Part shown: positions 35,411-47,449 of the stretch, one piece after another
How the letters are laid out: every line of letters starts with the position of its first letter
How positions within the stretch are numbered: the first letter of the stretch is position 1
Assembly: GCA_037892935.1 (NCBI GenBank)
Contig: JAYXKI010000006.1
Span: 2,108,001-2,172,000, forward strand
Direction: 5' to 3'
Length of the DNA: 64,000 nt
From: Phlebopus portentosus
Taxonomy: Eukaryota > Basidiomycota > Agaricomycetes > Boletales > Boletinellaceae
Position numbers and translations under genes: made by a program
The notes under the pieces: generated by a model
What the model was told of the DNA's origin: nothing
The model's input: only the letters and a program-made list of their open reading frames with translations
Databases searched by the model: none

Positions 35411-36335
35411 ATGCGACTTCTCCCCCGACCACCTACGATGACACTTTGTACCCTTATAAATGCAATGATTGCATCAATATTCAGTCACATACACGAGGTT
35501 GAACTACTCCCTGAGTCCTACAGCAGGCCCGAGCTGACTGTCTCCAGCAGAAAAATAATTCGCCCAAGGAAAAAAGCACAAGCTCCACCAGTAAAGAATC
35601 AATGTGAATTGGCGCATGAAAGTTGTCGTATAGCCAGCAGCAAGGTTGACTTCGAGCTAATTTGTTACTTATATCTGTATCTTAGCAATGCGGAACTGAG
35701 GGTCTTCAAGTTTGAAGAAGGCATCAAACAATTCTCTGAGGCTCTTGGTATGTTGAAAAGGCAGGGACTTGCTAATAATGGATCAGAACATACCTGAAGG
35801 AGCTACAAGTGCCTCTGCATCCCAAAAGGTCAGAAACCTGGAGAAAATTTTTGAAAGAAGATATGAGGAGGAGATGAGTCTTCCTCACCGACGCAGACAT
35901 CTGCCCGATGACACACAAATGAACGTAATGAAGCTTCTGAGCAACTCCATGTATATATTACGGCATGGAGAGCACTCAGAAAGCGAAGCAATGATTCGTC
36001 GTTGGAATCGAGCCCACAAGGAAGCGCTTGCAGTGCTGGAAATGTCCAAGGAAATTGGTGAGAAGATTATGAACTTGCAAAAGCGGGCCGATGTCTGCTT
36101 CGGAAAACTTAGGGGAGTGGAGCGAAGGGTGAAGGAAGCTCGAAACTTTATCCAGAAAGACATTGAAGATCTGGAGTTGTGTGTGACCGAATTGATGAGG
36201 ATTGATGTGGAAGCGAAGGTGATACGTTTACTACATGGATTCAGTAATAGTTACTATCAAATAAGCAGGAGAACGGACGAGAAGATGCAACTCGTGGTCG
36301 CCCTCCGAGTAAGGCTTCAGAAACGCGTAGACTGA
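35411..36335 (+). CDS. Uncharacterised helical (coiled-coil) protein, first copy of a tandem pair
   Basis: I do not recognise the family. The ATG at 35411 opens MRLLPRPPTMTLCTLINAMI and runs to FKFEEGIKQFSEALG. A GTATGT donor and a GAAG acceptor (intron about 35748-35800) join it to GATSASASQKVRNLEKIFER. The second exon is highly helical and charged (HKEALAVLEMSKEIGEKIMN, RRVKEARNFIQKDIEDLELC) and stops at 36335. Total length is about 290 residues. The segment AELRVFKFEEGIKQFSEAL could be a single TPR-like hairpin. A decayed relative follows at 37329-38030. It faces away from the Rossmann gene across only about 100 bases, so the two share a very short promoter region. Confidence 0.5.
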
Positions 36336-37328
36336 AAGGCAAGGAAGTTCATTACGGAGCATTTTTTACAGAGAAATGAGTCCCATGTCAAGTACGAGGT
36401 GAAGTTAAATTCGAAAATGTGAAACTCACGAGTACTGTATGTATCCGAGACGGGATGCCTCCAGGCATTTGAGCGCCCAAAGGAAGTCCTTTCGAGCCTT
36501 TCAGATCCATGAACACAGACAAAGGGTGGAAATTGCCTACACTAGAAGCACAGCTTCAGACTACAGTTGACGCACAGGCAAGTGAACCAAATCTGATGTG
36601 TCTATTAATAGGTTCTCACCTTCACTCTGATGTGGGTCTGATCATCACTTCGGAGTCTTTTTACTCAAAGAAATGAAGATGCTTCTTCGTTTCGCTGTCG
36701 TATTCCAGACTCAATTGAACCGCGAACAGTTACGATAACGTGCGCCAGAAAAGGGACGGAAAGATGCAATGGATTTTGCAAGGATCCCAGTACGACGCAT
36801 TGGATAAATTCTGACGACCTTGAATGAACAAACGGGAAGGACGGAACCCGTGCAGACCATTAGAGTAGCTAGAAATGAGGGATAACCTTAGAAAGCTTTG
36901 TAAGATGTTTGAATAATTACAGATTGAGTGAACCTTAGATATCGAGACTCTTCACAAGCTAGAAGGCGATGGCGTTCGAGATTCAATCGGGATCGGAGAT
37001 TCAGTAGGTCAAGCAGAAAGATCATGGAAGCAAGAGATGAAATTCGAGACTCCAGGTATTCGAATACCGCCGAAGGAAAGTAGCACGGTCAGCTCTGATA
37101 CATATGTAGTTCGAGTCTAACAGATTTACAGGTGGCGAAGTGACATCGCCTGCCCAAGATGACATTGGTAGGCTTGTGGTGTGGAATCGGCAGGAAGTAC
37201 TTGGACGGTACCCGGCTAGACTAGTTAAGGCCACCTTTCAATATTATAGATGACTTGGATGCCAGAGTGCTCTAACAGTCACTAAACGCGAGGCCACAAA
37301 TCAAGCTCGATGGCCTCGCGCTCCGACA
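36336..37328. other. Spacer between tandem coiled-coil gene copies
   Basis: No continuous protein could be built. It may hold decayed 5' sequence of the second copy. Nothing else is supported. Confidence 0.35.
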
Positions 37329-38030
37329 ATGCCCTCTACGAATCGTCGCATGCGTAATCCTGTTCAACTTTGCGCTGGTTCGTTATATCACTTTGCTCCG
37401 ACAGTATCAGTTCTCGTTCGACGGAAGCCGATGAATTGTTTTGCTCCTTTGTCAGCACGAGAGTTACGTAGAGCTCTTTCTATTCGATTGGACGGCATGC
37501 TCTCCTTCCCTTTACAACTGTCCCGACTTCAGTCATGGACAATATCTGCTAGACATTTCCAGGACGAAATGCCTACGCGAAGGTGCCTGTTCGATTCAGT
37601 ACTCGAGTATTGCAAAGCAGTACGCCGAGAGATCGACTGTAGCCTCACTCACAATCTTCTTTGTGATTTGGGAATAGCGAAATTGAAGATCTTCCAGTCT
37701 GAGTAGGTTATTCCCGCATTATAGCCACGCTGCCGAGGGATAGAGGTTCCAGCAAGCCTGCAATGCAAAAGGTCAAATCCTAGGGAGAAAATTCAATCAT
37801 CCGTATGAAAAGAAAATGGATATCTCAATTCTCGAGAGAAATAATTTGATGAGTCTCATCAAGAGGCGATGAAGTTTCTCGATAATACCAGGATCGTGTT
37901 TGCGCAGGGATCAATTGATAATAGCAGGTCGGTGCTACCTTATTGGCAGGATGCTTGGGATGGAGCGAATACCTGGTATGACCTGTTACAAGAATATAGA
38001 TTCTCTAATCGAGAACCTCCAATGTCATAG
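37329..38030 (+). pseudogene. Decayed duplicate of the 35.4-36.3 kb coiled-coil gene
   Basis: The order of conserved blocks follows the upstream gene. REIDCSLTHNLLCDLGIAKL matches KVDFELICYLYLYLSNAELR. GQILGRKFNHPYEKKMDIS matches KVRNLEKIFERRYEEEMSLP. DESHQEAMKFLDNTRIVFAQ matches DDTQMNVMKLLSNSMYILRH. The blocks lie in different frames with stops between them, and nothing matching the last 100 residues of the upstream copy was found. It is best read as a degenerate tandem duplicate. Confidence 0.5.
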
Positions 38031-38565
38031 ATCTGGTTTTGCCAGCACTGAAACTCGATGATGAGTCATAAGAAAGCAGTAAGTCTCCAATTATCGAAGA
38101 AGAAGATAAGCACTCGCGTCGAAGCACAGAAACAGACGAAGCAGGAATTGCGACCACTGACAGGTCTTCACAATTATCTTCGGCAATCGCAGGAGAAGAG
38201 ATCGCAGGAAAATACAGGTCAGTTCCGAAGGGAGGAAAGAAATGAAAGCCACGTTGGATGTTCAACAAAGATAAAATGTGACAGTGCACACATCGAAAGC
38301 GGGATACACATAAAAATGCTGACGCCGCATAGACGAGTAAAAGGAGAGCTATGTACCCAGGGGTCCAGGGAACATTCATGGTTCGTTGCCGAGTTAGAGA
38401 GTTGCCATTGTACTCGATGTCTTGATGGACAATTTAGAAAGCAAATCATCTTTCACGTGACCGATTCTCTTGTTCTTCATTCTGCCTGAGTGACCTGAAC
38501 CTGTGTCCTCACATCCACATTCAAGACCTTGCTTGCAAGCGACCGCACATAGTTCAGAATCAAAG

Positions 38566-39660
38566 ATGGATGATGCAGAGGTTCACGAGAGCAAACCCGA
38601 TGTCGACGTCAAGCTCGAGGATGAGACTCAGCCTGACCCCGACGAGATCATGGACATGCAGAGTGGGAATGGTCGTGCATGGTGCGTCAAGGTGCCCAAG
38701 CACCTGATGGAGAAATGGGCCGCAATAAACAGAGACGGCGTCCACCTTGCTACGCTTCGAGCGTACGACCCAGATCCGCGAACCGGCAAGCCACGCTTCG
38801 TCCTCTTTGTTCCCGTAAATCCACCCCACCCTTCAGACCCAAGTGCGACAGAGGCTCCACCTCTTGTCCCGGGGACGTATGAAGAATACGAGCTGGATAT
38901 GATTAACCAGGCCGTTGAGAACCAGATCGTGGTAGCTGAGAAAGAAGTTGCTCCTGGCTCGCGCGCTCGATCGACTATCTTGACGGGCCGTATCAAGCAC
39001 GAGTGTTCCATGCGACCGAAGCTGACAGACGCCTATCGCCAACGATTAAAGAAGCGAGCGATTGCGGCAAGCACGCCGAGGCGGACCGCGAAGGTTATGG
39101 ATGTTGCGGAGGCTGGCGGAGTGGGCCGTATGAACAGACTCGGTGCTGGAATGGGAACACCATCTAGTGCCTTCGCAGGCTTGGTTGTGCGTCATGCTTC
39201 CTTCCGTTATGTTAATGTTTTCTAAACATTCTCTTTAGAAACCGAAACCAAAGCCTGCCAAAGGCACGTTCGAGCGTTTCGCTCGCATGCCTCGCAACCA
39301 GTTACTGGACCTGCTCTTTGCCTTGTATCGAGAACGCCCACGTTGGTCGGCCAAGGATCTACGAAGTCGCACTGAACAACCCGAGGCATATCTCAAAGAA
39401 GTACTCGGCGAGATTGCTGATCTTCATCGCAGCGGTGAGTTCAACGGATTATATGAGCTTAAGGCGAACTTCAAGGACTCGGTAAGCTCCCCTCAGATAA
39501 CTTTCAGTTCGCGCGACTTAACAATACGTAGGTCAAGTCGGAAAATGGAGAATACTCAGGAGCGGCCGGGGAACTTATGAAGGCAGAGCCTGAAGCAGAT
39601 GTGGGCGTTGATGATGAACCAGATGATGATGAAGACGAGGATATGGAGGAAGTATCCTGA
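38566..39660 (+). CDS. TFIIF beta subunit (RAP30/Tfg2)
   Basis: TFIIF beta binds RNA polymerase II and helps recruit it to promoters. The ATG at 38566 gives MDDAEVHESKPDVDVKLEDE, an acidic start. The dimerisation domain follows: RAWCVKVPKHLMEKWAAINR, VHLATLRAYDPDPRTGKPRF and YELDMINQAVENQIVVAEKE, with the conserved TGRIKHECSMRP. After a first intron near 39188-39239 comes the C-terminal winged helix: GTFERFARMPRNQLLDLLFA, LYRERPRWSAKDLRSRTEQP and EAYLKEVLGEIADLHRSGEF. A second intron (about 39481-39531) precedes the acidic tail DDEPDDDEDEDMEEVS. All hallmarks and the expected domain order are present, and the protein looks complete. Confidence 0.95.
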
Positions 39661-39906
39661 CATTCCGTTCTATTCTAACTTATATGCTTGCCAACTCATT
39701 GTACCATTAACATCCAATATCATTTGATTATACTCATACAGGGATTACACAGGCGGATATAGTACCGAAGGCACCAATGGAAAGGATGTGATTTCAATAA
39801 TTAGAAGGTCCTTTCGACGTTTCCATTGAGACGCATAAACCTTCTGTTGGGGACGAGTCAGGTTCAGCACACTTGGTCGGAAGTTAGACTAAGGACACTC
39901 ACTCGG

Positions 39907-40323
39907 TCAAACAGCTGATGGGATGATGCATCCCGGACAGCTATCGCTATCGTCGGTAGTAGCTGTTGGTGTCGCATACGCAGCGAAGTCGACAGGGTCC
40001 GTTGGTGCTGAAGCCGAACTAACAAATGTGCAACCAGGACATGATCTATCGATGACTCCGACACTCGTCGAGACGACGGGGGAAGCCAGATCGGATGCTT
40101 CGACTGTCTTCGTTGTAGTTGACTCGGGGGCAGCAGAGATTACTTCGGTTTCGGCATCGCCAAAGATGCATCCTTGACACTTCGGTGGTGTCAGATCTTT
40201 GTGGTTATCGGAGGAGACAGCGACATCACTCACAGGAAGAGGACTAGCAGACGCGCTGCCTCGGAAGAGGGCAAGAACGAGACAGGTAGCAAAGGCAAGG
40301 GTCGAAACTGCGAGGGACTTCAT
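39907..40323 (-). CDS. Small secreted protein with three CxGC motifs
   Basis: A single 138-codon exon begins MKSLAVSTLAFATCLVLALF and continues RGSASASPLPVSDVAVSSDN, a clear signal peptide cleaved around residue 26. The mature part is Ser/Thr/Ala/Pro-rich with three spaced cysteine motifs: PPKCQGCIFGDAETE, DRSCPGCTFVSSASA and DSCPGCIIPSAV at the very end. Each has the form C-x-G-C followed by I/T and a hydrophobic residue. All six mature cysteines sit in these motifs. No enzyme fold is apparent. Small size, secretion and patterned cysteines are typical of fungal effector-like or surface proteins. A TATA-like TTTATAC lies about 45 bases upstream and a perfect hairpin further upstream. Confidence 0.75.
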   Translation of the reverse strand: MKSLAVSTLAFATCLVLALFRGSASASPLPVSDVAVSSDNHKDLTPPKCQGCIFGDAETEVISAAPESTTTKTVEASDLASPVVSTSVGVIDRSCPGCTFVSSASAPTDPVDFAAYATPTATTDDSDSCPGCIIPSAV

Positions 40324-40382
40324 ACTTGGGTGGGTGAATTATGCTGCACAGAACAGCTCCTCCTTTATACCATGCAAAAGAA

Positions 40383-40415
40383 CAGCCGAGTCCGAGCCCA
40401 AGGAGGACTCGGCTG
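40383..40415. promoter_or_regulatory. Perfect 11-bp inverted repeat upstream of the CxGC gene
   Basis: CAGCCGAGTCC at 40383-40393 is mirrored by GGACTCGGCTG at 40405-40415 with an 11-base loop. It lies about 60 bases before the start codon of the secreted protein, next to its TATA-like element. It could be a dimeric factor site or an RNA hairpin if it lies within the 5' leader. Confidence 0.6.
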
Positions 40416-42118
40416 TCCTTTCGCAAGTCCGGACATTCAGGCAACTTCTCGGAAAGGGTATCCGTTTCGTTTGGATGCGATGCTTTTGGAGAAAGAGGCT
40501 GGGATATCTGTGGGTAGTGAGTAGTAGATTGGTATGCGAGAGCGACGGAACAAATTTTTGATGCGTTGATGGGGAACAGGTGCCCGATTCGCCGGTTCAA
40601 GGTCCTGAAGTAGGATCAGTAATGAATTGTATTGGTACGCAAAGGTGATGACTCGGTCGGGCGAGATGCCATCTCCAGCCTCTAACTCACCTGAGATCAT
40701 ATGCAATATGGTCATCACGAGTGTGGTGGCTCCATAACTTTTAGCTGGGCTTTGAAATTCAAGGAGCCAGCTCTTTTTTCACCGGCGTGGATGAATTTAT
40801 CAATGGATGTACAAGTGTGTACATGGGATCAGGTGAGCTGGTTAGTTGTATTAAAAAACAGAGCTGCTAGGCGTCCGACTCAAGGTGACTCACATGCAGT
40901 GTTGTAGGTGAGATATACATGGTGGCAAGCATTTAACGCATACGAAACGCCAGTACGAAGCTGTGATCGTATCAGCAACAAACTTGGGGATCAGTGGCTC
41001 GCAGGACGAGTCTTAGTCACTGTCTGCTCTACGTGTCTTGTGAGGGGAGAAAGGAGCCGTACTAAGCTCAGTGCTATGACTTGACGCAGACCGTCCTCAT
41101 CAGTGATTTGGCTGATCCGGCCCGGCCGAATGTTACTAGTGCGCACTGCAGTTCCGACGTTCCTTGCTTTCTCGGAAGAAAAAAGTCCACTGCAACAATG
41201 TCGGCCGTGCATCTTGAAGCGGTGCATATTTAGTGACTCGTTCATCCAGTGGAGTGGAGCAGATCTGGGATGTTTGCTGATCCACTGGCCACGGTAAAAT
41301 CAAACAGCTGAACAGCGCCTAACTATTCATTACACGTAAAACCACGGTGCTCCGGATCGTCTCAGATGAGTTGGCCAAAACCGCTACTACGCACACGGCA
41401 CCCAGAGCTTGACTTCGCAAGCATACCATGTTTTTGATCAAATATGTTTACTGACTCTCCTGGGCATTACCTTTTTCGGTGCAGTAGTGGTTACAGTAAC
41501 CACTAAGGAGAAAGGGGATTGTCCGTGCGGATACTGAAAGTTGTCAGTAGAGAGAGGAGTTAATACCAAATTAGTAGAAATTTAATTTCCCCGAATGTGG
41601 ACATAGTATTTTTCAGGGGAAAATCCTCCAACAAACTGCGGGACCAAAAGTTACTGATTAACGAGAAACAACTTGCCAGGCTGAAACTTTGATACCTTCG
41701 TTTGTTTGGAACGAATGTACAAAGTGCTAGTTCAGGAGTATGCTGTCTGGAAAAGGAGCTACTCGTAGTCGATGTCGCACTTGAGAGAAATGCATCACAG
41801 AGAACGTTTTCTAAAGTAGTGCATTTTGAGTCTGTAAGTCCGCTTGTACCTCCGTCCAAACAAGATTGTATCCATTTGCGCGTTACACGCGAAGGAAAGT
41901 ACACATGTCGGGAGACTGAGGAACATAAAGAATAAAACTCAAAAAAAAAAAATAAACGGTTGAACACGGCGAAGTACCTCAGACAAATAGTTCTTAAGCT
42001 TCAGTGGTTGTCATTCGGATACAGTACGATAGATGAGCTGTAGTTGTACAATATTTCCAGGTTTGAAATGACATGTGTAAGCTACAACGCGACAGGTATC
42101 GTATAGAATGGAACATGA
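40416..42118. other. 1.7 kb intergenic region
   Basis: No supported gene. Open frames on both strands (40437-40718 minus, 41560-41967 minus) lack motifs. It contains a near-perfect palindrome at 41484-41504, listed separately, and a poly-A run at 41940-41951. Confidence 0.45.
41484..41504. repeat. 21-bp perfect palindrome
   Basis: TAGTGGTTAC and its exact reverse complement GTAACCACTA are separated by one base. No gene is adjacent, and it may be a factor-binding site or chance. Confidence 0.6.
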
Positions 42119-43591
42119 TTATGAGACAACGCTAGCAAGGATCTTGAAGATCTCCCTCTGGCGATCGCGGAAGGCGCGTAGTTTCAACATTCCGAGAGCG
42201 AGGGCGTTGATGCGGTTCGCCAGAGTAATCGCGCGCCCTTCGATACTGCGTCTTCTGTTCTCCTCTGCTTCTTCTGCATCTTCTTCATCGGTACTGGTAG
42301 CTGATTCAAAAGAGTGTCGTCTCCTACGATGCTCTGCGCCTACACCGCGCTCCAGAATGCGACGTACCCGCTCCATGCGCGGAGCTGGAAGAACAGCATC
42401 GGAGTCTGTTGTCAGCGCCTCTAGGGCGATTGCAGTGTCCTCTTCCTCTGCTGCACGAACAGCGGCGCCAATCATACATAGTTCGCGCATGAATGGCTGT
42501 AAAGGCCGCGGACACGCAGAAAGAGTAAGCTTAGCACCAAGCACACCTTCTACTTCCACCTCGGGATCCCCGGTAGAGGTGACCTCTTCTTCAAGTGAAA
42601 GGACACGTGTGCGGGTAGACGCAACGTCGAGGATCGCTAGTCCGACCGCCGCAAAATAAGCTCGCGGTGGGTCAGATTTCAGAAGGTGACGAATATAGCG
42701 ATGTCGCGCGATAACATCGGCGAGAGAAGCATAGAGCGTTTCTCGGATGAGCTGTATTGACGGCGTGCTGTCAGTGAAAGAAGGAGACGGTGGAGGCGGG
42801 AAGGAAGATGATAGCACAGGTGAGGGTGTGTGAGTACGTGATGGAGAATGTGATCGCGAAGAGGAAGGCTGGTAAGGAGTTGTCGGAGATAGGAATTCCG
42901 ACTTTGAGGGAGATGTTGGAGGAAGCGATACGGTCTGGCTGTTCGGTGATGGCGACATGGATGACGATGGTGACGGATCATACATCGGAGGCGGGACGAA
43001 ACTCGCAACGCGTCTTCCAGCTCCTCCATCAGCAACATCTAGCACGGCCTGCAAGTCCGACGCATAACGGTCTTGGAAAGAACGCCTTTGGCTGATTTCA
43101 ATAGCAACGGCACGAAGCTCCGCAGCGATGCGAGCAAGGTCTGGATGGAAAGGAGTTGTTACTGGCTCAAGTCCGCAAATGATCCGCGCTAGATCATGTT
43201 GATATTCTGGAGTTAGACTCTGAATAAGTGGAACTGTTAGAGCCCAGGTCTCTATGAATCCGATGAATGGACGCGGACAGTTGTCAGCCGTTAGATCAAC
43301 TGGTTGGTTGTCCTCACCCAGAGGCAGCGGGACAGACGGTGGTGTAGTCGTGCAGCGTAGAGCTGCGAAGTACAGACATAGTGCAGGTCCTGAAGATACG
43401 TGTTGATTCTGTCAAATACTGATCGGAACAAGACAGGCCACGACGAACGGACCTGTGATCATGATGTCGGCCTCTGCGCTACTGAGCATCTGAGCATCAA
43501 GCAGACGATGTGTCCTCGCCTGAGTCAGAGACGACTTGAGATAAGTATGGAAGGCATTTGAAACAAGTTCCTCTGATAGACGCCTGCTCAT
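42119..43591 (-). CDS. Conserved-looking protein of unknown function
   Basis: I do not recognise it. Exon 1 (from 43591) reads MSRRLSEELVSNAFHTYLKS and LLDAQMLSSAEADIMIT. After a short intron near 43390-43455 comes GPALCLYFAALRCTTTPPSV, then TADNCPRPFIGFIETWALTV and SLTPEYQHDLARIICGLEPV, and the frame stays open to the stop at 42119. The middle is a Ser/Pro-rich linker (SPSPNSQTVSLPPTSPSKSE). The C-terminal half is helical (LIRETLYASLADVIARHRYI, AITLANRINALALGMLKLRA). Two folded segments around a disordered linker, no membrane helix and no catalytic motif are visible. The coding call rests on length, clean splicing and composition. Confidence 0.65.
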
Positions 43592-46500
43592 AACTGTAGC
43601 TGTACTCCTAGCACTAGTCTAGTACGACAACTGTTTGGACTCTAATCAAGCTGCGCATCATCGTCACGTTATCACGGATTTGATTGCCCGCTTATGGGAA
43701 ATTTTATTCACGTGTGTAACTCTCACGCCATTGCACACCATAGCATAGCGAGGCACGTATTCTGCTTCAATAAGATCGTTACGGCCATCTAAATCAGTTG
43801 CGAGGAAAAACATCGCTATATCTTACAACTTTAGCGTCGATAATCCCATTGGCTTTGAATCGTACAATCTTGGACGAACCGCAGCTCTACTGCCGTGTCC
43901 CCACGGTGCATGGTAGCCTTCGACCTTGCATTTCGTTCTAATAAACAAGATACCCCATACCGACCGTAGTAAAAAAGTTTTCTGTCCCCATTATGTCCAA
44001 TGGAAAGCTCTTGTGGATGGGAATGCAGCTTGAACCTCGTGTCTATGCTATTTTGTGACCGCTGAAGCAACATTTCCTTCCTGCGTTCTTTTCTTCTCTT
44101 CTGATACTGCTGGTTATTGACTGGAGTGAATACTCAATGTGTTCTCGTATTCTACTTTTCCATTCTTCTGGGACTGGAAGAGCGGGATACTAATTTTTCT
44201 ACCCTAGTGACACTCCTCACGGCGTTCGTCTCCCAACGCCTTAACCGAGACTATCCCACCGAACATGACAGACATCAATTTGTTTTGTCATTCATCTTTA
44301 CTCAGACGCGAACTGCCATACAAAGAACGCTCAAAGCAGGCCTTCGCATGTGCGGCCTATGTACTTCATGCGGTACGTCAAGTGTATTGGCTCAGAACAG
44401 TCCTGTGATACGCTGAAGTGAAGGCGATAGTGGCGCGGCACCTTCCGCCATATCGCAAAAACTCGGCGAAGGTATCTAAGGCCCCTCTCAAAAGGAAATA
44501 ACGCGCAGATGTCAGGAAATTGAGAGGACTACACCTGGTGAGCACTTTCTGAATTTATCTTTCTCTGTACATCGACTTGACTTCAAATGTGGTGCAGAAC
44601 TCAGGTCGACCGTGGCATGGGATAATTCACAATTTGTTGCTGCTACTTGTGCGTGGATACGACACTTTCGTAATTGCGTTTCTTCGGAAAGTTTAGAGCA
44701 CGAATGAGTGCCGTGGCCAGCGGTTTCGGCATTTGACCTACTTCGCGGATCATTTCTCGCAAATTTGATTAATTCCATGTCCCTGGTGGTAAGTTTATCC
44801 TCACGAACCATAGCTTCCAAAGTCTCAGACTCAAATGGCCCTTTGTTCTTAGCAGAAAAAAATGGTCGATACTTATGGGAGCTCCGCTAATGGTCTTGCA
44901 AATGGTACCAGCAATGAGCGAGTGGTTATCTGGTTTTTCCCCAAATAGTGAGCGAGCATCTGCCGAGATGTAACTGCAGAGGTCGCACGAAATCGGAACG
45001 AGCTCTACGTGACAAGATGCAATCGGGCGAGGGCGAGAAATTAGCCGAGATTCAAATGGCCTGAGGAATCTCACTCACTGTCGGCATGAAGGGCGCTTGA
45101 TCGGGAGCATCGGGCGCATCGGGCGCTTGGTGGGTGCGGCTGATTTTGCATGCCGTAAGGAAAGGAGCAGCTGCTGCTACTGCTGCGCAGTGCTCCCTTC
45201 TTTTGGGACTTTCTTGAGAAAAAGGTGAAGTGGGTTCTGAAGATGCTTTACGCTGCTTCCGTAGCCCCGAGAAGAGGTTGAAGAGATCCCCGGGTGGAAG
45301 TACGTTGCTCAGCTTCTTTGGGGTATGTGATTTTTGTGATTTGTGAAAGAAGGGACTGATAAACGCTCTTTTTTGTGTTTAAGCGCCTATGTGTTTTCTC
45401 TTCATCTGTAGTGTCCCCTGTGACTCTTTCGCGCGCCGATCGCGGGCGTCTTATTGTAAAGGGCAACTAATCACTCCCACGAGAGGCCGAACGACGGCGA
45501 CCGAGGCATACATGTGCAAGCACTTTCAGGAAAGTGAATAAGAACTCCGGGAGCTATCACAGGTTTCGTAACAGCTTTGAATATCCTTACACCCATTGGA
45601 CACCGATTTACTAAACACCTGATCCCGAGACTCGGAATAGGAGACAAAATTGCTTCAGATTTACTTGCGCAGATAGTCGGTGAGAAGAGGATCGGATCTG
45701 ATTCTGTAAACTTAAATGTGTAGCACTCCAGCGAATTATTTTTATGTGTACGCACGGAGGCACCACATTCTAATATAAGATGTATAAGGTGTAATTGTAG
45801 TGCGTCCTTTTCACCGGCTGAATGCGAACGTCATTCATCAATGGGCGACTATTTGCACGTGTTGAGGTTTAGACATTGTTCCGGAGCAATTCCATTGCTT
45901 TAGACCGATGGATCGAGGGCTGAGGCGTAACGAAAAAAGGCACAACGAAAAGTTCTATTTCCTCAATCCTGTGTATAAACGTTATCCCCCGATAAGAACG
46001 ATTGTAAACTTTGCCTACAGACATTTTTGCTTCCGCAGATAGTAGCATTTTCTCGCTTACTCCGTTCATTTATGCATACGTTTATGGTGGTTCGGATGAT
46101 CATAAGGCCGTAAGAACCGTTAGTTGCATAGCAACGTAGCGGGAAGCACGATTTCCTTCGCTGCTACCTTCTGCTACCCGCCGGAATGCTTTATCACAAT
46201 GTAACGCCACCTATCAGGGTCAAAGAGATGAGAATGTTGAAAGCGGGCGCGCATCAGTCGCCAGTGAGGAACTTGTATGTAATTGATTCGAAACTTTGAA
46301 GCTAGAGCTTTAGGAAGGAAAGGGAAGAGCTAACGCTTGTTGAGTTTTCTTTTACTTACAAACGCCTCTGAAGACTCGTGTATTCTCGCCGTTGCGTTCG
46401 ATACTGATAATTAATTTGCTGAGTCTTCGACTTCCCGCGCCGCGAGCATCTCGACACGAGTGCACTACATTCCTATCATTGACAGGCCAAATTTAATCAG

Positions 46501-47449
46501 TTGGCGGCCTTTAGGCTGAACGGGTTATGGACTATACACGGTAGGAGTATTCAATCCTTCATCATACCCATCAGCGTTGACTCTCCTTCAGGTTATCCAT
46601 GACAGGGGGAGGTCATATGAAGGCCAGTGGAGTCTCCATCCGCAAAGACGAACCTTCCGACGTGGACCTCTTAACGTACGTAAAGACCACCCGAATGCCA
46701 TTAGAATTAGCGGTGTACAGGCGTTGCATCTACATTGATCTCCTTTAGCTTTCTAGTGCGCAGAACGGAGACAGTCGACTGCACGGAATGATCGTCCAGA
46801 TTCTTGCAAGATTTTTTAACCCTGCAAATCTCGCAGCTTGAGAGTTTTATATGAATAGCAAAGTGTGTCTATTACTAAAGCTGTTCTGACAATAGAAAAT
46901 GTAATGAAAAGAAGGTGAGAACGAACGAACGGGAAGGCAGAACTCCGGATTGCCGAGAGAAGAGAAGATAAGGTTGATGATGGAAGTTGATGGCGTAACA
47001 CAGCGTGATCAGTGCTTCGGAAATGCGCGGGGTCAGGAACGAGCCGTGAGAAAAACAGAACTGAAGAAAGAAATGTGTGGGTTCATGTCCCGATTCTGGT
47101 TTTGGTTTCAGATTATTTTTGTTTTCGCGTCATATATATATGTAATTTTTTTTGAAATGTCGATGTATGTATGTATGAGAAAAAGAAACTCGGAGAAACT
47201 CGTTGAAAGAAGAGGAAAAACACGTGTAGTGAGACAAGAGCGGAATAGGGCAAGGGACTAAAGGGAAATGAAGAAGATGATGATGAATCTGAGGTCATCT
47301 GCGTCCATCTCGGACTCAACTCACCTAATCTACAATCTCACTCACCATCTCTACTTCTTCAAGGCCCCCCTTCCGCCGTCTCCAGCAACTTAGGGCCGTA
47401 CAGGGCTTCTCTAGGCGTCCCGGGTTCTATCTCTCATTCTGTTCTATTT
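43592..47449. other. 3.9 kb region with no supported gene
   Basis: Many short open frames occur on both strands (for example 44117-44416 plus, 45471-45755 minus, 45248-45466 minus), but none has a family motif, a splice pattern or a convincing start. A GGGCGCATC/GGGCGCTT short repeat lies near 45090-45135. It may hold decayed genes or regulatory sequence of the downstream transcription factor. Confidence 0.4.

Noticed and set aside
45090..45135. GGGCGCATC-like short repeats as a CRISPR-like array
   Set aside because: Units are only 9-10 bases without spacers; a simple microsatellite.
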